A stretch of 64,000 nucleotides of DNA from Igneacidithiobacillus copahuensis (GTDB lineage Bacteria > Pseudomonadota > Gammaproteobacteria > Acidithiobacillales > Acidithiobacillaceae): assembly GCF_018854015.1 (NCBI RefSeq), contig NZ_JAAXYO010000028.1:1-64000 (forward strand). The letters are read 5' to 3'. Each line of letters starts with the position of its first letter. The stretch's first letter is position 1. Both the position numbers and the translations under genes were made by a program. Positions 50,454-60,135 of the stretch are shown one piece after another. The notes below the pieces were generated by a model. That model ran no database searches. It was not told the origin of the DNA and saw only the letters and a list, made by a program, of their open reading frames with translations.

Positions 50454-51748
50454 AGCGTCTCGACACCCGGCAAGAGGATTTTGCAGCGACCTTTGCCGCT
50501 CTGCACGGCTGGGAGGCCAGCGGAGATCAGCAGGTGGAAGAACGGGTGCGGGAGATCCTGCAGGCCGTGCGCAAACGCGGCAATGCCGCGCTGCTGGAGT
50601 ATACCGCCCGCTTCGATCGCCTGGAGCTGGCCGACGCTGCGGCCCTGGAAATCCCACTGGGCGATTGCGCCGCTGCCCTGGCGGCCTTGCCAGCAAAGGG
50701 GCGCGCTGCTCTGCAGGCCGCCGCCGAGCGGATTCGGGAGTATCACCAGCAGCAGCTCGTGCCGAGCTGGGAAATCACCGATGCCTTCGGCAATCAGCTC
50801 GGCCAGCGGGTTCTGCCTCTGCAGCGGGTCGGGATCTATGTGCCAGGGGGCAAGGCGGCCTATCCCAGCTCGGTACTGATGAACGCCCTGCCCGCCAAAG
50901 TGGCCGGGGTGCAAGAAATCATCATGACCGTGCCCACCCCAGGCGGGGAGGTCAATCCCTGGGTCTTGGCTGCCGCTGCCGTAGCCGGGGTCGATCGCGT
51001 CTTTCGCGTCGGTGGCGCGCAGGCCGTAGCCGCCCTCGCCTATGGTACCGAGTCGGTGCCGGCAGTCGACAAGATCGTCGGCCCTGGCAACATCTACGTG
51101 GCTACCGCCAAGCGAATGGTCTTTGGCAAGGTCGGCATCGACATGATTGCCGGCCCGAGTGAAATCCTGGTGCTCAGTGACGGCTCGGCACCCGCCGAAT
51201 GGCTGGCCTGGGATCTGCTGTCGCAGGCAGAGCATGATGAGATCGCCCAGAGCATCTTCATCACCTGGGACGCCGCCCACCTGGAGGCGGTGGCCAGCGC
51301 CGTCGACAAGGCCCTGACGGAACTCGATCGTGCCCCCATCGCCCGCACGAGTTGGCAGAATCGCGGGGCCCTGATCCTTGCCCGCGATGCGTTGGAGGCC
51401 TGCACCCTGGCCAATCAGGTGGCACCAGAACATCTGGAACTGGCCGTAGAGGAACCGCGGGCCCTGCTGCCGCAAATTACCAATGCCGGCGCGATCTTCC
51501 TGGGCATCCATACCTGCGAGGCCCTTGGGGACTATGTGGCCGGCCCCAATCATGTGCTGCCTACCGGCGGCAGTGCCCGCTTTTCATCGCCCTTGGGGGT
51601 CTATGACTTCATCAAGCGTACAAGCCTGATTGAAGCCAGTCCCGCGGGAGTGACCGAGTTAGCGAGCCTCGCCAAGACCCTGGCCGAGGCCGAGGGTTTG
51701 ACGGCGCATGCGCGTTCGGCCGCAGCACGGATTCAGAGCGGCCAATGA
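50450..51748 (+). CDS. hisD: Histidinol dehydrogenase
   Basis: The 432-aa zinc enzyme performs the last two oxidations to histidine. Visible features include YVPGGKAAYPSS and the GPSEILVLSD and PNHVLPTGG segments. It overlaps hisG and hisC by 4 nt. Confidence 0.97.
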   Translation: MKRLDTRQEDFAATFAALHGWEASGDQQVEERVREILQAVRKRGNAALLEYTARFDRLELADAAALEIPLGDCAAALAALPAKGRAALQAAAERIREYHQQQLVPSWEITDAFGNQLGQRVLPLQRVGIYVPGGKAAYPSSVLMNALPAKVAGVQEIIMTVPTPGGEVNPWVLAAAAVAGVDRVFRVGGAQAVAALAYGTESVPAVDKIVGPGNIYVATAKRMVFGKVGIDMIAGPSEILVLSDGSAPAEWLAWDLLSQAEHDEIAQSIFITWDAAHLEAVASAVDKALTELDRAPIARTSWQNRGALILARDALEACTLANQVAPEHLELAVEEPRALLPQITNAGAIFLGIHTCEALGDYVAGPNHVLPTGGSARFSSPLGVYDFIKRTSLIEASPAGVTELASLAKTLAEAEGLTAHARSAAARIQSGQ

Positions 51749-52815
51749 GCACAAGATCCCTGCAGGAACAACTACTGCGTCCGGCGCTACTCGCAAGCCA
51801 CGCCTATGCGGTTGCCGAGAGCGCGGGCTTGATCAAGCTCGATGCCATGGAAAATCCCTACGGCCTGCCCGACAGCCTGCGCAGCGCCTGGCTGGAAAAC
51901 CTGCGGGAGGCCGAGCTCAACCGCTATCCCACGCCGCGCCCGACGGAATTGTTGCATGCCCTGGCCGAGCACGGGGGTATCCCGGCGGGCATGGAGCTCA
52001 TGCTCGGCAATGGTTCCGATGAGCTGATCCAGATTCTGATCAGTGCCGTAGCCGGTGCCGGACGACCGATCCTGGCCGTCGATCCATGCTTCGTTATGTA
52101 TCGTGTCATCGCCGAACAGCAGGGACTCGTCTATCACTCCGTGCCCCTGGATGACAACTTTCAGTTGGATCTCCCAGCCTTTCTGGACGAGATGGCGCGC
52201 CGCAACCCGGCCATTGTCTTCCTCGATTGGCCGAACAACCCCAGCGGACAGATGCACCCCGTGGAAAGCCTGGAAGCCATCTGTGCCGGGGCGCCCGGCC
52301 TAGTGGTGGTCGACGAGGCCTATCACGCCTTCAGCGAGGAGAGCTTTGCCGGACATCTCGGACGCTGGCCGAATCTGCTGCTTCTGCGCACCCTCTCCAA
52401 AGAGGGGCTGGCCGGGCTGCGTCTGGGCTATCTCGCTGGCCCGAAGGCCTGGATTCGGGAACTCGACAAGCTGCGTCTGCCCTATAACATCAACATCCTC
52501 ACGCAAAAGAGCATCGCCTTCGCCCTGCAGCACGCCGAAGTCTTGGCTTTGCAGGCGGCAGAGATCCGCGCCCAGCGCGAGGTCGTCCTGCAGCGCCTAC
52601 AGGAGCTGGGCGTGCAAGTCTGGCCCAGCCGCGCCAATTTCCTGCTCTTTGCCGTACCCGGTCGCGCCGCTGCCATCCACTCGGGACTGAAAGAGGCCGG
52701 GGTACTGATCAAGGCCTTTACAGGACATCCCCGCCTCGGTGACTATTTGCGTGTGAGCATCGGCACACCCACCGAAAATCGCACATTTCTTGCTGCCCTG
52801 GAAAAATTGCTATGA
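51745..52815 (+). CDS. hisC: Histidinol-phosphate aminotransferase
   Basis: The 356-aa fold-type I PLP enzyme has the PLP lysine in RTLSKEGLAGLRLGY, preceded by FLDWPNNPSGQ and VVVDEAYHAF. It transaminates imidazole acetol-phosphate. Overlaps of 4 nt connect it to hisD and hisB. Confidence 0.95.
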   Translation: MSTRSLQEQLLRPALLASHAYAVAESAGLIKLDAMENPYGLPDSLRSAWLENLREAELNRYPTPRPTELLHALAEHGGIPAGMELMLGNGSDELIQILISAVAGAGRPILAVDPCFVMYRVIAEQQGLVYHSVPLDDNFQLDLPAFLDEMARRNPAIVFLDWPNNPSGQMHPVESLEAICAGAPGLVVVDEAYHAFSEESFAGHLGRWPNLLLLRTLSKEGLAGLRLGYLAGPKAWIRELDKLRLPYNINILTQKSIAFALQHAEVLALQAAEIRAQREVVLQRLQELGVQVWPSRANFLLFAVPGRAAAIHSGLKEAGVLIKAFTGHPRLGDYLRVSIGTPTENRTFLAALEKLL

Positions 52816-53408
52816 GCCGTGTTGCGGAAGTCCGTCGTGATACCCTCGAAACCCAGATCGCCGTGCGTCTGGACCTGGATGGCTCAGGTCAGGTCAAAAT
52901 GCAGACCGGTCTGCCTTTTCTGGAGCACATGCTGCACCAGATCGCTCGCCACGGTCTCTTTGATCTGCAGATCGAGGCACACGGCGATCTTGCAATCGAC
53001 GCGCACCATACCGTTGAGGATATCGGCATCACCCTGGGGCAGGCCTTTGCCCGGGCGGTGGGGGACAAGGCCGGCCTCACCCGCTATGGCCATGCCTATG
53101 TCCCCCTCGACGAAGCGCTATCAAGGGTAGTGGTAGATCTCTCCGGACGTCCAGGGCTGGTTTACGCGGTCGAGTTTCCCCGTGCCCAGATTGGCACTTT
53201 CGATGTCGACCTCTTGCATGAATTCTTTCAGGGCTTCGTCAATCATGCCCAGGTCACCCTGCATCTCGATGCCCTGCGCGGCAACAACGCCCACCACATT
53301 GCCGAGACCCTCTTCAAGGCCTGTGGCCGGGCGCTGCGCATGGCAGTCAGCGCCGATCCACGGGCTGGGGACAGCATTCCCAGCACCAAAGGGACCCTGA
53401 ATCGATGA
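52812..53408 (+). CDS. hisB: Imidazoleglycerol-phosphate dehydratase
   Basis: The 198-aa monofunctional IGP dehydratase has the metal-binding motifs FLEHMLHQIARHG, DAHHTVEDIGI and the later NNAHHIAET. It has no histidinol-phosphatase domain and no separate phosphatase gene is in the operon, so that step is encoded elsewhere. Confidence 0.97.
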   Translation: MSRVAEVRRDTLETQIAVRLDLDGSGQVKMQTGLPFLEHMLHQIARHGLFDLQIEAHGDLAIDAHHTVEDIGITLGQAFARAVGDKAGLTRYGHAYVPLDEALSRVVVDLSGRPGLVYAVEFPRAQIGTFDVDLLHEFFQGFVNHAQVTLHLDALRGNNAHHIAETLFKACGRALRMAVSADPRAGDSIPSTKGTLNR

Positions 53409-54076
53409 GTTATCGCAGTTCCGTCGGTATCGTTGACTATGGCATGGGGAATCTCTACTCGGTAGCCAAGGCGATTGAGCATCTGGGGGGCAAGGCAGTG
53501 ATCAGCGCCAAACCCAACGAATTGGCCGCCTGCGATCGCCTCATCTTCCCCGGCGTAGGGGCCTTTGGTGATTGCATGGCGGCCCTGGAAGAACGTGAAC
53601 TGGATGAATTTCTTCGCATTGCCGCGCAGAACCGGCCCTTTCTCGGCATCTGTCTGGGTATGCAGGCCTTGATGGAATCCAGCGTCGAACATGGTGAACA
53701 CACCGGTCTCGGTATTTTGCCAGGCCAAGTCCTGCCCTTCCCTGAAGAGGCGCTGCAAACTCCGCAGGGACAGCCCCTGAAGGTTCCGCACATGGGCTGG
53801 AATCAGCTCCACCAGCTGGTACCCCATCCTCTCTTTGCCGGCGTCCCGCAGGATGCCCATTTCTATTTCGTGCATTCCTTCTATGTCGAGCCGGCGCATC
53901 CCGACCTACTCGCTGCCTTTGCCGACTACGGCTTTCCTTTCTGTGCAGCGATTGCCGCCGACAATCTCTTTGCCCTGCAGTGCCATCCGGAAAAGAGTGG
54001 CACCGCGGGCCTGCGCTTGCTGGGCAATTTTTTGGAATGGTCTGGCGAGTGCGGCAGCGGCTGCGAGATTGGGTAA
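53405..54076 (+). CDS. hisH: Imidazole glycerol phosphate synthase, glutaminase subunit
   Basis: The 223-aa class I glutaminase has the nucleophile C83 in LGICLGMQ and the His-Glu pair in ALQCHPEKSG. It feeds ammonia to HisF. It overlaps hisB by 4 nt. The C-terminus has an extra short GECGSGCEIG tail. Confidence 0.96.
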   Translation: MSYRSSVGIVDYGMGNLYSVAKAIEHLGGKAVISAKPNELAACDRLIFPGVGAFGDCMAALEERELDEFLRIAAQNRPFLGICLGMQALMESSVEHGEHTGLGILPGQVLPFPEEALQTPQGQPLKVPHMGWNQLHQLVPHPLFAGVPQDAHFYFVHSFYVEPAHPDLLAAFADYGFPFCAAIAADNLFALQCHPEKSGTAGLRLLGNFLEWSGECGSGCEIG

Positions 54077-54092
54077 AAATGGAGAGAAGAGC

Positions 54093-54833
54093 ATGTTGTT
54101 GATACCTGCCATCGATCTCAAGGGCGGTCATTGCGTGCGGCTGCGGCAAGGGCGCATGGATGACGATACCGTCTTTTCCGAGGATCCTGTGGCTACCGCC
54201 CAGCGCTGGGTGGAGGCCGGGGCGCGGCGCCTGCACATCGTCGATCTCGACGGTGCCGTCAGTGGAGAACCGGTGCATGCCGAGATCATCGGGGAAATCT
54301 CCCGCACTTTCCCCGACCTGGAAATTCAGGTGGGCGGCGGCATCCGTAGCGAAGAGCAAATCGAACGCTACATCCTTGCCGGGGTAAACTTTGTCATCAT
54401 CGGTACGCAGGCGGTCAAGGCGCCAGGTTTTGTTGCCGAGGCAGCGCTGGCCTTTCCCGGACATATCATTGTCGGCATCGATGCCCGCGATGGCAAGGTG
54501 GCCACCGAGGGCTGGTCCAAGCTCTCGCGGCATGACCCCATCGACCTCGCACAACACTTTGCCAACGATGGCGTCGAGGCCATTATCTACACCGACATCA
54601 GCCGCGACGGCATGCTGAGCGGCCCCAATATCGAGGCCACGGTTGCCTTGGCGCGCAGCATCCCAGTGCCGGTGATCGCCTCAGGAGGCATCGCCAACCT
54701 GGAGCAGGTGCTCGCGCTACAGGCCCATGAAGAAGACGGCATCCTCGGCGCCATCAGCGGGCGTGCCATCTATGAAGGCACCCTCGATTTTGCCAGTGCT
54801 CAGCGCCGCTTGGATGCAGGCCATGCTCAGTAA
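54093..54833 (+). CDS. hisA: ProFAR isomerase HisA
   Basis: The 246-aa TIM-barrel enzyme has catalytic Asp8 in LLIPAIDLKGG and the second aspartate in IYTDISRDGM. ATG 54093 follows GGAGAGAAGAG. It converts ProFAR to PRFAR for HisHF. Confidence 0.97.
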   Translation: MLLIPAIDLKGGHCVRLRQGRMDDDTVFSEDPVATAQRWVEAGARRLHIVDLDGAVSGEPVHAEIIGEISRTFPDLEIQVGGGIRSEEQIERYILAGVNFVIIGTQAVKAPGFVAEAALAFPGHIIVGIDARDGKVATEGWSKLSRHDPIDLAQHFANDGVEAIIYTDISRDGMLSGPNIEATVALARSIPVPVIASGGIANLEQVLALQAHEEDGILGAISGRAIYEGTLDFASAQRRLDAGHAQ

Positions 54834-55584
54834 GCGCATCATTCCCTGCCTCGATATCGACCAGGGACGCGTGGTCAAAGGGGTGCAGTTTCTTTCCCTG
54901 CGCGATGCCGGCGATCCGGTCGAGACCGCTGCTCGCTACAACGCCGAGGGCGCCGACGAACTAACCTTCCTGGACATTTCTGCCAGCCACGAAGGGCGGC
55001 AGACCATGGCCGATGTGGTGGCGGCGGTCGCCGCCGAGGTCTTCATTCCCCTGACGGTGGGTGGTGGCGTGCGCAGCGTCGACGACGTCCGGACCCTACT
55101 ACTGGCAGGGGCCGACAAGGTCAGCATCAACAGCGCGGCGGTCGCCAAGCCCGAGCTGGTGCAACAGGCGGCGCAGCGCTTTGGCAATTCCTGCATCGTA
55201 GTGGCCATCGATGCGCGCCGTAGTGGCGAGCACTGGGAGGTCTTTACCCATGGCGGACGCCGTCCCACTGGGCTCGATGCCATAGCCTGGGCCCAACGTA
55301 TGGCCACCCTCGGTGCCGGCGAGATTCTGCTGACCAGCATGGATCGTGATGGCACCGGCGAAGGTTTCGACATCGAACTGACCCGCGCCGTGGCCGATGC
55401 CGTGCCCGTGCCGGTCATCGCCTCGGGTGGGGTAGGCAAGATCGAGGATTTTGCCGCCGGTATCGTGCACGGCCATGCCGATGCCGTGCTCGCTGCCAGT
55501 GTCTTCCATTTTGGCCAATTCCGCATTGCGGAAGTGAAAAATACCCTGGCGCTGCAGGGCATTCCCATGCGTCTGGATGCCTGA
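54823..55584 (+). CDS. hisF: Imidazole glycerol phosphate synthase, cyclase subunit
   Basis: The 253-aa TIM barrel starts MLSKRIIPCLDIDQGRVVKG with catalytic Asp11, and has LTSMDRDGTGEGFD later. It overlaps hisA by 11 nt. With HisH it forms IGP and AICAR. Confidence 0.97.
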   Translation: MLSKRIIPCLDIDQGRVVKGVQFLSLRDAGDPVETAARYNAEGADELTFLDISASHEGRQTMADVVAAVAAEVFIPLTVGGGVRSVDDVRTLLLAGADKVSINSAAVAKPELVQQAAQRFGNSCIVVAIDARRSGEHWEVFTHGGRRPTGLDAIAWAQRMATLGAGEILLTSMDRDGTGEGFDIELTRAVADAVPVPVIASGGVGKIEDFAAGIVHGHADAVLAASVFHFGQFRIAEVKNTLALQGIPMRLDA

Positions 55585-55620
55585 TGCATCCGCGAAGCGC
55601 CCGTTTGCGTAGAGAAATTT

Positions 55621-56304
55621 ATGGATAATCAGTACGAAAATCTGCTTGCTGCAGTGCACTGGAATGAGCAGGGCCTGGTTCCTGCCATTGCCCAGGATGC
55701 GCGCAGCGGACAGGTATTGATGCTCGCCTGGATGAATGCCGAGGCCCTGCGCCTGAGCCTTGCGGAGGGGCGTGGCATTTACTGGTCGCGCTCGCGTCAG
55801 GCCCTATGGCGCAAAGGCGAAAGTTCTGGGCATGTGCAGCATTTACAAAGCATTCATCTGGACTGTGATGGGGATACGCTGCTCTTGCGCGTACTGCAGG
55901 AGGGCGCTGCCTGTCACACTGGGGCCGTCACCTGTTTCTTTCGCGACGCTGGCGAAGAGGGTTGGCAGGACAGCAGCCCGCCCGGGGGCAGCGTGCTCGA
56001 CACGCTGCAGGCCACCATTCAGCGCCGACGCCAGTCCGACCCAGGACAGTCCTACGTGGCCAAACTGCTCCATGGGGGCCGCGATCGGATCCTGAAAAAG
56101 GTGGGGGAAGAAGCGGCAGAATTCCTCATTGCCTGCAAGAATCCTGAGGCGCAACCGGTGCTTGGCGAGGCTGCGGACTTGCTGTTCCACCTCTTGGTGG
56201 CGCTGGAGGAACGAGATTTGCATATTGATGAGGTATTGGGCGAGCTGCAACGCCGCGAAGGGATGTCCGGTCTGGTCGAAAAGGCATCGCGCAAGTCGGC
56301 TTGA
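55621..56304 (+). CDS. hisIE: Bifunctional phosphoribosyl-AMP cyclohydrolase / phosphoribosyl-ATP pyrophosphatase
   Basis: The 227-aa protein fuses a HisI domain (LMLAWMNAEALRLSL, zinc ligands in LDCDGDTLL and ACHTGAVTC) to a HisE domain (RILKKVGEEAAEFLIACK). It performs steps 2 and 3 of histidine synthesis. Its last codons contain the -35 of the tat promoter. Confidence 0.96.
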   Translation: MDNQYENLLAAVHWNEQGLVPAIAQDARSGQVLMLAWMNAEALRLSLAEGRGIYWSRSRQALWRKGESSGHVQHLQSIHLDCDGDTLLLRVLQEGAACHTGAVTCFFRDAGEEGWQDSSPPGGSVLDTLQATIQRRRQSDPGQSYVAKLLHGGRDRILKKVGEEAAEFLIACKNPEAQPVLGEAADLLFHLLVALEERDLHIDEVLGELQRREGMSGLVEKASRKSA

Positions 56305-56329
56305 CGCTGTTCCATTACTTGACTATGGT
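56301..56329 (+). promoter_or_regulatory. Sigma-70-type promoter of tatABC
   Basis: TTGACG and TATGGT are spaced by 17 nt, with the start point near 56336 and tatA at 56374. The -35 overlaps the hisIE stop codon, so tat can be expressed separately from the his operon. Confidence 0.6.
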
Positions 56330-56373
56330 CAAAAGAGTATCGCCGCATCGTCCCGCATGGGAAGGAGATCAGT

Positions 56374-56607
56374 ATGGGCGCTTTCAGTATCTGGCATTTG
56401 ATTATCATCCTGTTGATCGTGGTAGCCCTCTTCGGCACTGCCAAGCTGCGTAACGTAGGCTCCGATCTGGGTTCGGCCATCAAGGGCTTCCGCTCTGCGG
56501 TCAAGGAAGAAGAGGAAAAAAAGAAAGAAAAAGAGGCTGCCATCGGGCATACCATCGAGGCCGAGGTCAGCCCGAAGACCGAACAGGAAAGTATTCACCA
56601 CGGCTAA
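56374..56607 (+). CDS. tatA: Twin-arginine translocase subunit TatA
   Basis: The 77-aa protein has the FSIWHLIIILLIVVALFG membrane helix, an amphipathic helix with NVGSDLGSAIKGFR, and a lysine/glutamate-rich tail. A GAAGGAGAT site precedes it. TatA forms the pore for folded proteins such as the HiPIP at 7543-7833. Confidence 0.95.
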   Translation: MGAFSIWHLIIILLIVVALFGTAKLRNVGSDLGSAIKGFRSAVKEEEEKKKEKEAAIGHTIEAEVSPKTEQESIHHG

Positions 56608-56610
56608 GCC

Positions 56611-57003
56611 ATGTTTGATTTCAGTTTTGGCGAACTCGCTCTTCTCGCAGTCATTGCCCTATTGGTAGTCGGGCCGGAAAAATTGCCCGAGTTGGCGCGT
56701 ACTGCGGGTAAATGGGTGGGCTACTTCCGGCGCACGGTGAACAACGTGCGCTCGGAAGTGGAACAGCAGTTGCTGCTCGACGAGATGCGTAAAGAGGCGG
56801 AGAAACTCAAGGGCTATGCCAATGAGCCACTGCAGGAAGTGGAAAAGTTCAAGGCGAGTATCGAGGAGCCTCTGTTGGCGACGGAGGAACCAAGTACGGT
56901 AAGTGCTGAGTCTGGTTCCGAGGTGGCAGAAGGCGAGCCAGAAGTGACGCTACCGTCCGGGAGCAGCGGTCCCTCCCGTCCTCAGGGTCAGATCCTGCAC
57001 TGA
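56611..57003 (+). CDS. tatB: Twin-arginine translocase subunit TatB
   Basis: The 130-aa protein has the TatB start MFDFSFGELALLAVIALLVVGPEKLPELAR with the glycine-proline hinge and a long acidic tail. It follows tatA by 3 nt. TatBC form the signal-peptide receptor. Confidence 0.95.
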   Translation: MFDFSFGELALLAVIALLVVGPEKLPELARTAGKWVGYFRRTVNNVRSEVEQQLLLDEMRKEAEKLKGYANEPLQEVEKFKASIEEPLLATEEPSTVSAESGSEVAEGEPEVTLPSGSSGPSRPQGQILH

Positions 57004-57060
57004 TGACCCTCCCCGGGGTACTGCTACCCCTGCCGACACCCTGATAGCCCCTGGAATTTC

Positions 57061-57885
57061 ATGGCGAGTGCAGACAAACTGAACGAGTCCGCAGAAAATA
57101 CCTTCATCGGCCATCTCCTGGAGCTGCGTCGCAGAGTGCTATTTGCGGTCATCGCACTCTTCGTGGGTTTCCTGGTCTCCTATCCCTTCGCCCAGCAGAT
57201 CTATGGCATTCTTGCCCAACCATTGATTTCGGTCCTGCCCAAAGGCAGCCATCTGATCTACACCAGCTTGCCCGAGGTCTTTCTGACCTATGTGCAGCTA
57301 TCGCTCATTTCCGGTTTTATTCTCGCCCTGCCGGTCATTCTGTACCAGTTCTGGGCCTTCGTCGCGCCGGGTCTCTATACCCACGAACGGCGAGTTTTTT
57401 TTCCGATTCTGTTCACTTCCCTCGCGTTATTCGTGGCGGGTATCGTTTTCGCGTATTTCGTTGTCTTTCCCAATGCCTTTCGCTTCTTTGCCAGCTTTTC
57501 CGGAAACGACATCAGCGCCATGCCCAAGGTCAGTAATTATCTGGCGCTGATCGTCAAGTTTTCCCTGGCCTTTGGCCTCGCCTTTCAGATTCCGATTCTG
57601 GTGGTGGTACTGGTACAGATCGGCGTTCTGCAGCTCGATACCCTGCGGCGTGGGCGGCGCTATGCCTTCCTCGTTTGCGCCATTGCCTCGGCCATCCTCA
57701 GTCCGCCGGATGTCATGTCGATGGTCCTACTGATGATCCCCATGTACATGCTGTTTGAAATGGGGCTGCTGTTTTCCGCCTATTTTGAACGTCGACGTGC
57801 CCGCATGGCTCGCCATGCGCCGGAAGAGGAGATCGACCCCGAGCGCGCCATGAAGGATGCCGAGGATAGTTTCCGCGACGACTAG
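57061..57885 (+). CDS. tatC: Twin-arginine translocase subunit TatC
   Basis: The 274-aa protein has six membrane helices and the TatC segments FIGHLLELRRRV near the N-terminus and YQFWAFVAPGLYTHERR. It lies 57 nt after tatB. The C-terminus extends into an acidic tail after the last helix. Confidence 0.96.
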   Translation: MASADKLNESAENTFIGHLLELRRRVLFAVIALFVGFLVSYPFAQQIYGILAQPLISVLPKGSHLIYTSLPEVFLTYVQLSLISGFILALPVILYQFWAFVAPGLYTHERRVFFPILFTSLALFVAGIVFAYFVVFPNAFRFFASFSGNDISAMPKVSNYLALIVKFSLAFGLAFQIPILVVVLVQIGVLQLDTLRRGRRYAFLVCAIASAILSPPDVMSMVLLMIPMYMLFEMGLLFSAYFERRRARMARHAPEEEIDPERAMKDAEDSFRDD

Positions 57886-57945
57886 CGCGAGACTTTTCCT
57901 TCCTCTGTGCTATGCTGCCCGAAAGATGCCCGAGGGAGGTGACCG

Positions 57946-60132
57946 ATGGTGACCGAGATGCTGAGCATGAACACCAGTGACGTAGACGCCATTCTCGCTG
58001 CACGTCATCACGATCCCTTTGCCTTCCTCGGCCAACATCCTGTGGGCAACGGTTGGGTACAACGGGCCTACCTGCCCCATGCCCAACAGGCGGAGCTGTT
58101 GCCCAAACGCGGCAAGGCGCGTCCCATGCACTGCGTAGCCGCGGGCGGGATCTTCTTCTGCGAATCGAGCACGCGACTGGCGCAACCCTACCGCTTGCGT
58201 TGGCAGGATGGCGCCGGAAATTGGCACGAACAGCATGACCCGTACAGCTTCCAGCCGGTGCTCGGCGAGATGGACATCTACCTCTTCGGCGAGGGTCGCT
58301 GGCTGGATGCGTACCGTAGCCTGGGTGCGCATCGACGCCAATGCGAAGGGATCGACGGAGTTTTTTTCGCCGTCTGGGCGCCCAACGCCGAACGCGTCAG
58401 TGTGGTGGGCGATTTCAACGTCTGGGACGGTCGTATCCATCCCATGCGCGCGCGCGGCCAGAGTGGTCTCTGGGAGCTTTTCCTGCCGGGGCTCAGCGCG
58501 GGCGCTCTCTATAAGTTCGAGCTCCGTCATCGGGATACCGGCAATGTCTTCGTGAAGACCGACCCCTATGCCCAGAGCTTCGAAGCACGCCCGAAAACCG
58601 CTGCGCGCGTAGTCGAATCCCAACATCAGTGGCAAGACCAAGCGTGGCTGCAAGACCGCGCCGAGGCAGACTGGCAGGCAGCGCCCATGAGCATTTACGA
58701 GGTGCATCTCGGTTCCTGGCGGCGCCATGCCGATGGCAGCTTTTGCAGCTATAGCGAGATCGCCGCAGAACTGGTCGCCTACTGTAAGGAAATGGGCTTT
58801 ACCCACCTGGAGCTGCTGCCCGTCATGGAGCATCCCCTGGATGAATCCTGGGGCTACCAGGTCAGTGGCTACTTTGCCCCCACCAGTCGTTTTGGCAGTC
58901 CAGACGAGTTCCGTGCCTTCGTCGACCATTGCCATCAGCAGGGCATCGGCGTGCTGCTCGACTGGGTACCCGGGCATTTTCCACGCGACGACTGGGGGCT
59001 GGCACGCTTCGACGGTACGGCCCTCTACGAGCACGCCGATCCGCGCGAAGGCGAGCACAAGGATTGGGGCACCTATATCTTCAATTTTGGGCGCAACGAG
59101 GTGCGCAACTTCCTCCTCAGCAATGCCCTCTACTGGGCTGAAGAGTTTCACATCGACGGCTTTCGCGTCGACGCCGTCGCCTCCCTGCTCTACCGCGATT
59201 ACTCCCGCAAGGAGGGCGAATGGATCCCCAACCAGTATGGCGGACGGGAAAATCTGGAGGCGATCGACTTTCTGCGCGAGCTGCACGTCGCCCTGCACGA
59301 ACGGCATCCGGGAATCCTGAGCATTGCCGAGGAATCCACCGCCTGGCCCATGGTCTCCCGCCCCACCTACCTCGGCGGTCTGGGATTCTCCATGAAGTGG
59401 AACATGGGCTGGATGCACGACACCCTGAGTTATCTGCAGCTCAATCCCATCCATCGCCAGTATCATCACGATGCCCTGACCTTCAGCCAGCTCTATGCCT
59501 ACACGGAAAACTTCGTCCTGCCGCTCTCCCACGACGAAGTCGTACATGGCAAAGGTTCCCTCCTCGACAAGATGCCCGGTGATACCTGGCAGCGTTTCGC
59601 CAATTTGCGCCTGCTCTTCAGCTACCAGTTCGCCCATCCCGGCAAGAAACTCAATTTCATGGGCAACGAATTCGGCCAGGGTCGGGAATGGGATAGCGGT
59701 TCTGCCCTGGACTGGGGGCTATTGGACGTCGATTGGCACCGAGGTGTTCGGCAGATGTTTCGCGATCTGAATCGCCTGCACCAAGACATCGCCGCCTTGC
59801 ATGAACAGGACTTTCAGCACGAAGGATTTCAGTGGATCGATTGCCACGACGCCCGGCAATCGGTTCTGAGCTTTCTGCGCTGGGACCGTAACGGCGATTT
59901 TGTGGTCGTCGTCTGCAACTTTACGCCCGTGCCGCGCGAGCAGTATCGCATTGGCGTACCTCGCGCCGGGACCTACCGAGAGATCTTCAATAGCGACGCC
60001 GCTGCCTACGGCGGCAGCAATATGGGCAATCCGCCGCAGGACAGTGAGGCATTGTCCTGGTCCGGGCTCCCGGCCAGCCTGTCGCTGACCCTGCCACCGC
60101 TGGCAGCGGTCTACCTGCGATGCGGTGACTGA
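57946..60132 (+). CDS. glgB: 1,4-alpha-glucan branching enzyme
   Basis: The 728-aa enzyme has an N-terminal CBM48 region (FLGQHPVGNGWV, VSVVGDFNVWDG) and a GH13 barrel with nucleophile Asp in DGFRVDAVASLLYRDY, acid/base Glu in SIAEESTAWP and the downstream PLSHDEVVHGKGS. It introduces alpha-1,6 branches into glycogen. A GGGAGGTGA site precedes the ATG. No other glg gene is adjacent. Confidence 0.96.
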   Translation: MVTEMLSMNTSDVDAILAARHHDPFAFLGQHPVGNGWVQRAYLPHAQQAELLPKRGKARPMHCVAAGGIFFCESSTRLAQPYRLRWQDGAGNWHEQHDPYSFQPVLGEMDIYLFGEGRWLDAYRSLGAHRRQCEGIDGVFFAVWAPNAERVSVVGDFNVWDGRIHPMRARGQSGLWELFLPGLSAGALYKFELRHRDTGNVFVKTDPYAQSFEARPKTAARVVESQHQWQDQAWLQDRAEADWQAAPMSIYEVHLGSWRRHADGSFCSYSEIAAELVAYCKEMGFTHLELLPVMEHPLDESWGYQVSGYFAPTSRFGSPDEFRAFVDHCHQQGIGVLLDWVPGHFPRDDWGLARFDGTALYEHADPREGEHKDWGTYIFNFGRNEVRNFLLSNALYWAEEFHIDGFRVDAVASLLYRDYSRKEGEWIPNQYGGRENLEAIDFLRELHVALHERHPGILSIAEESTAWPMVSRPTYLGGLGFSMKWNMGWMHDTLSYLQLNPIHRQYHHDALTFSQLYAYTENFVLPLSHDEVVHGKGSLLDKMPGDTWQRFANLRLLFSYQFAHPGKKLNFMGNEFGQGREWDSGSALDWGLLDVDWHRGVRQMFRDLNRLHQDIAALHEQDFQHEGFQWIDCHDARQSVLSFLRWDRNGDFVVVVCNFTPVPREQYRIGVPRAGTYREIFNSDAAAYGGSNMGNPPQDSEALSWSGLPASLSLTLPPLAAVYLRCGD

Positions 60133-60135
60133 GCC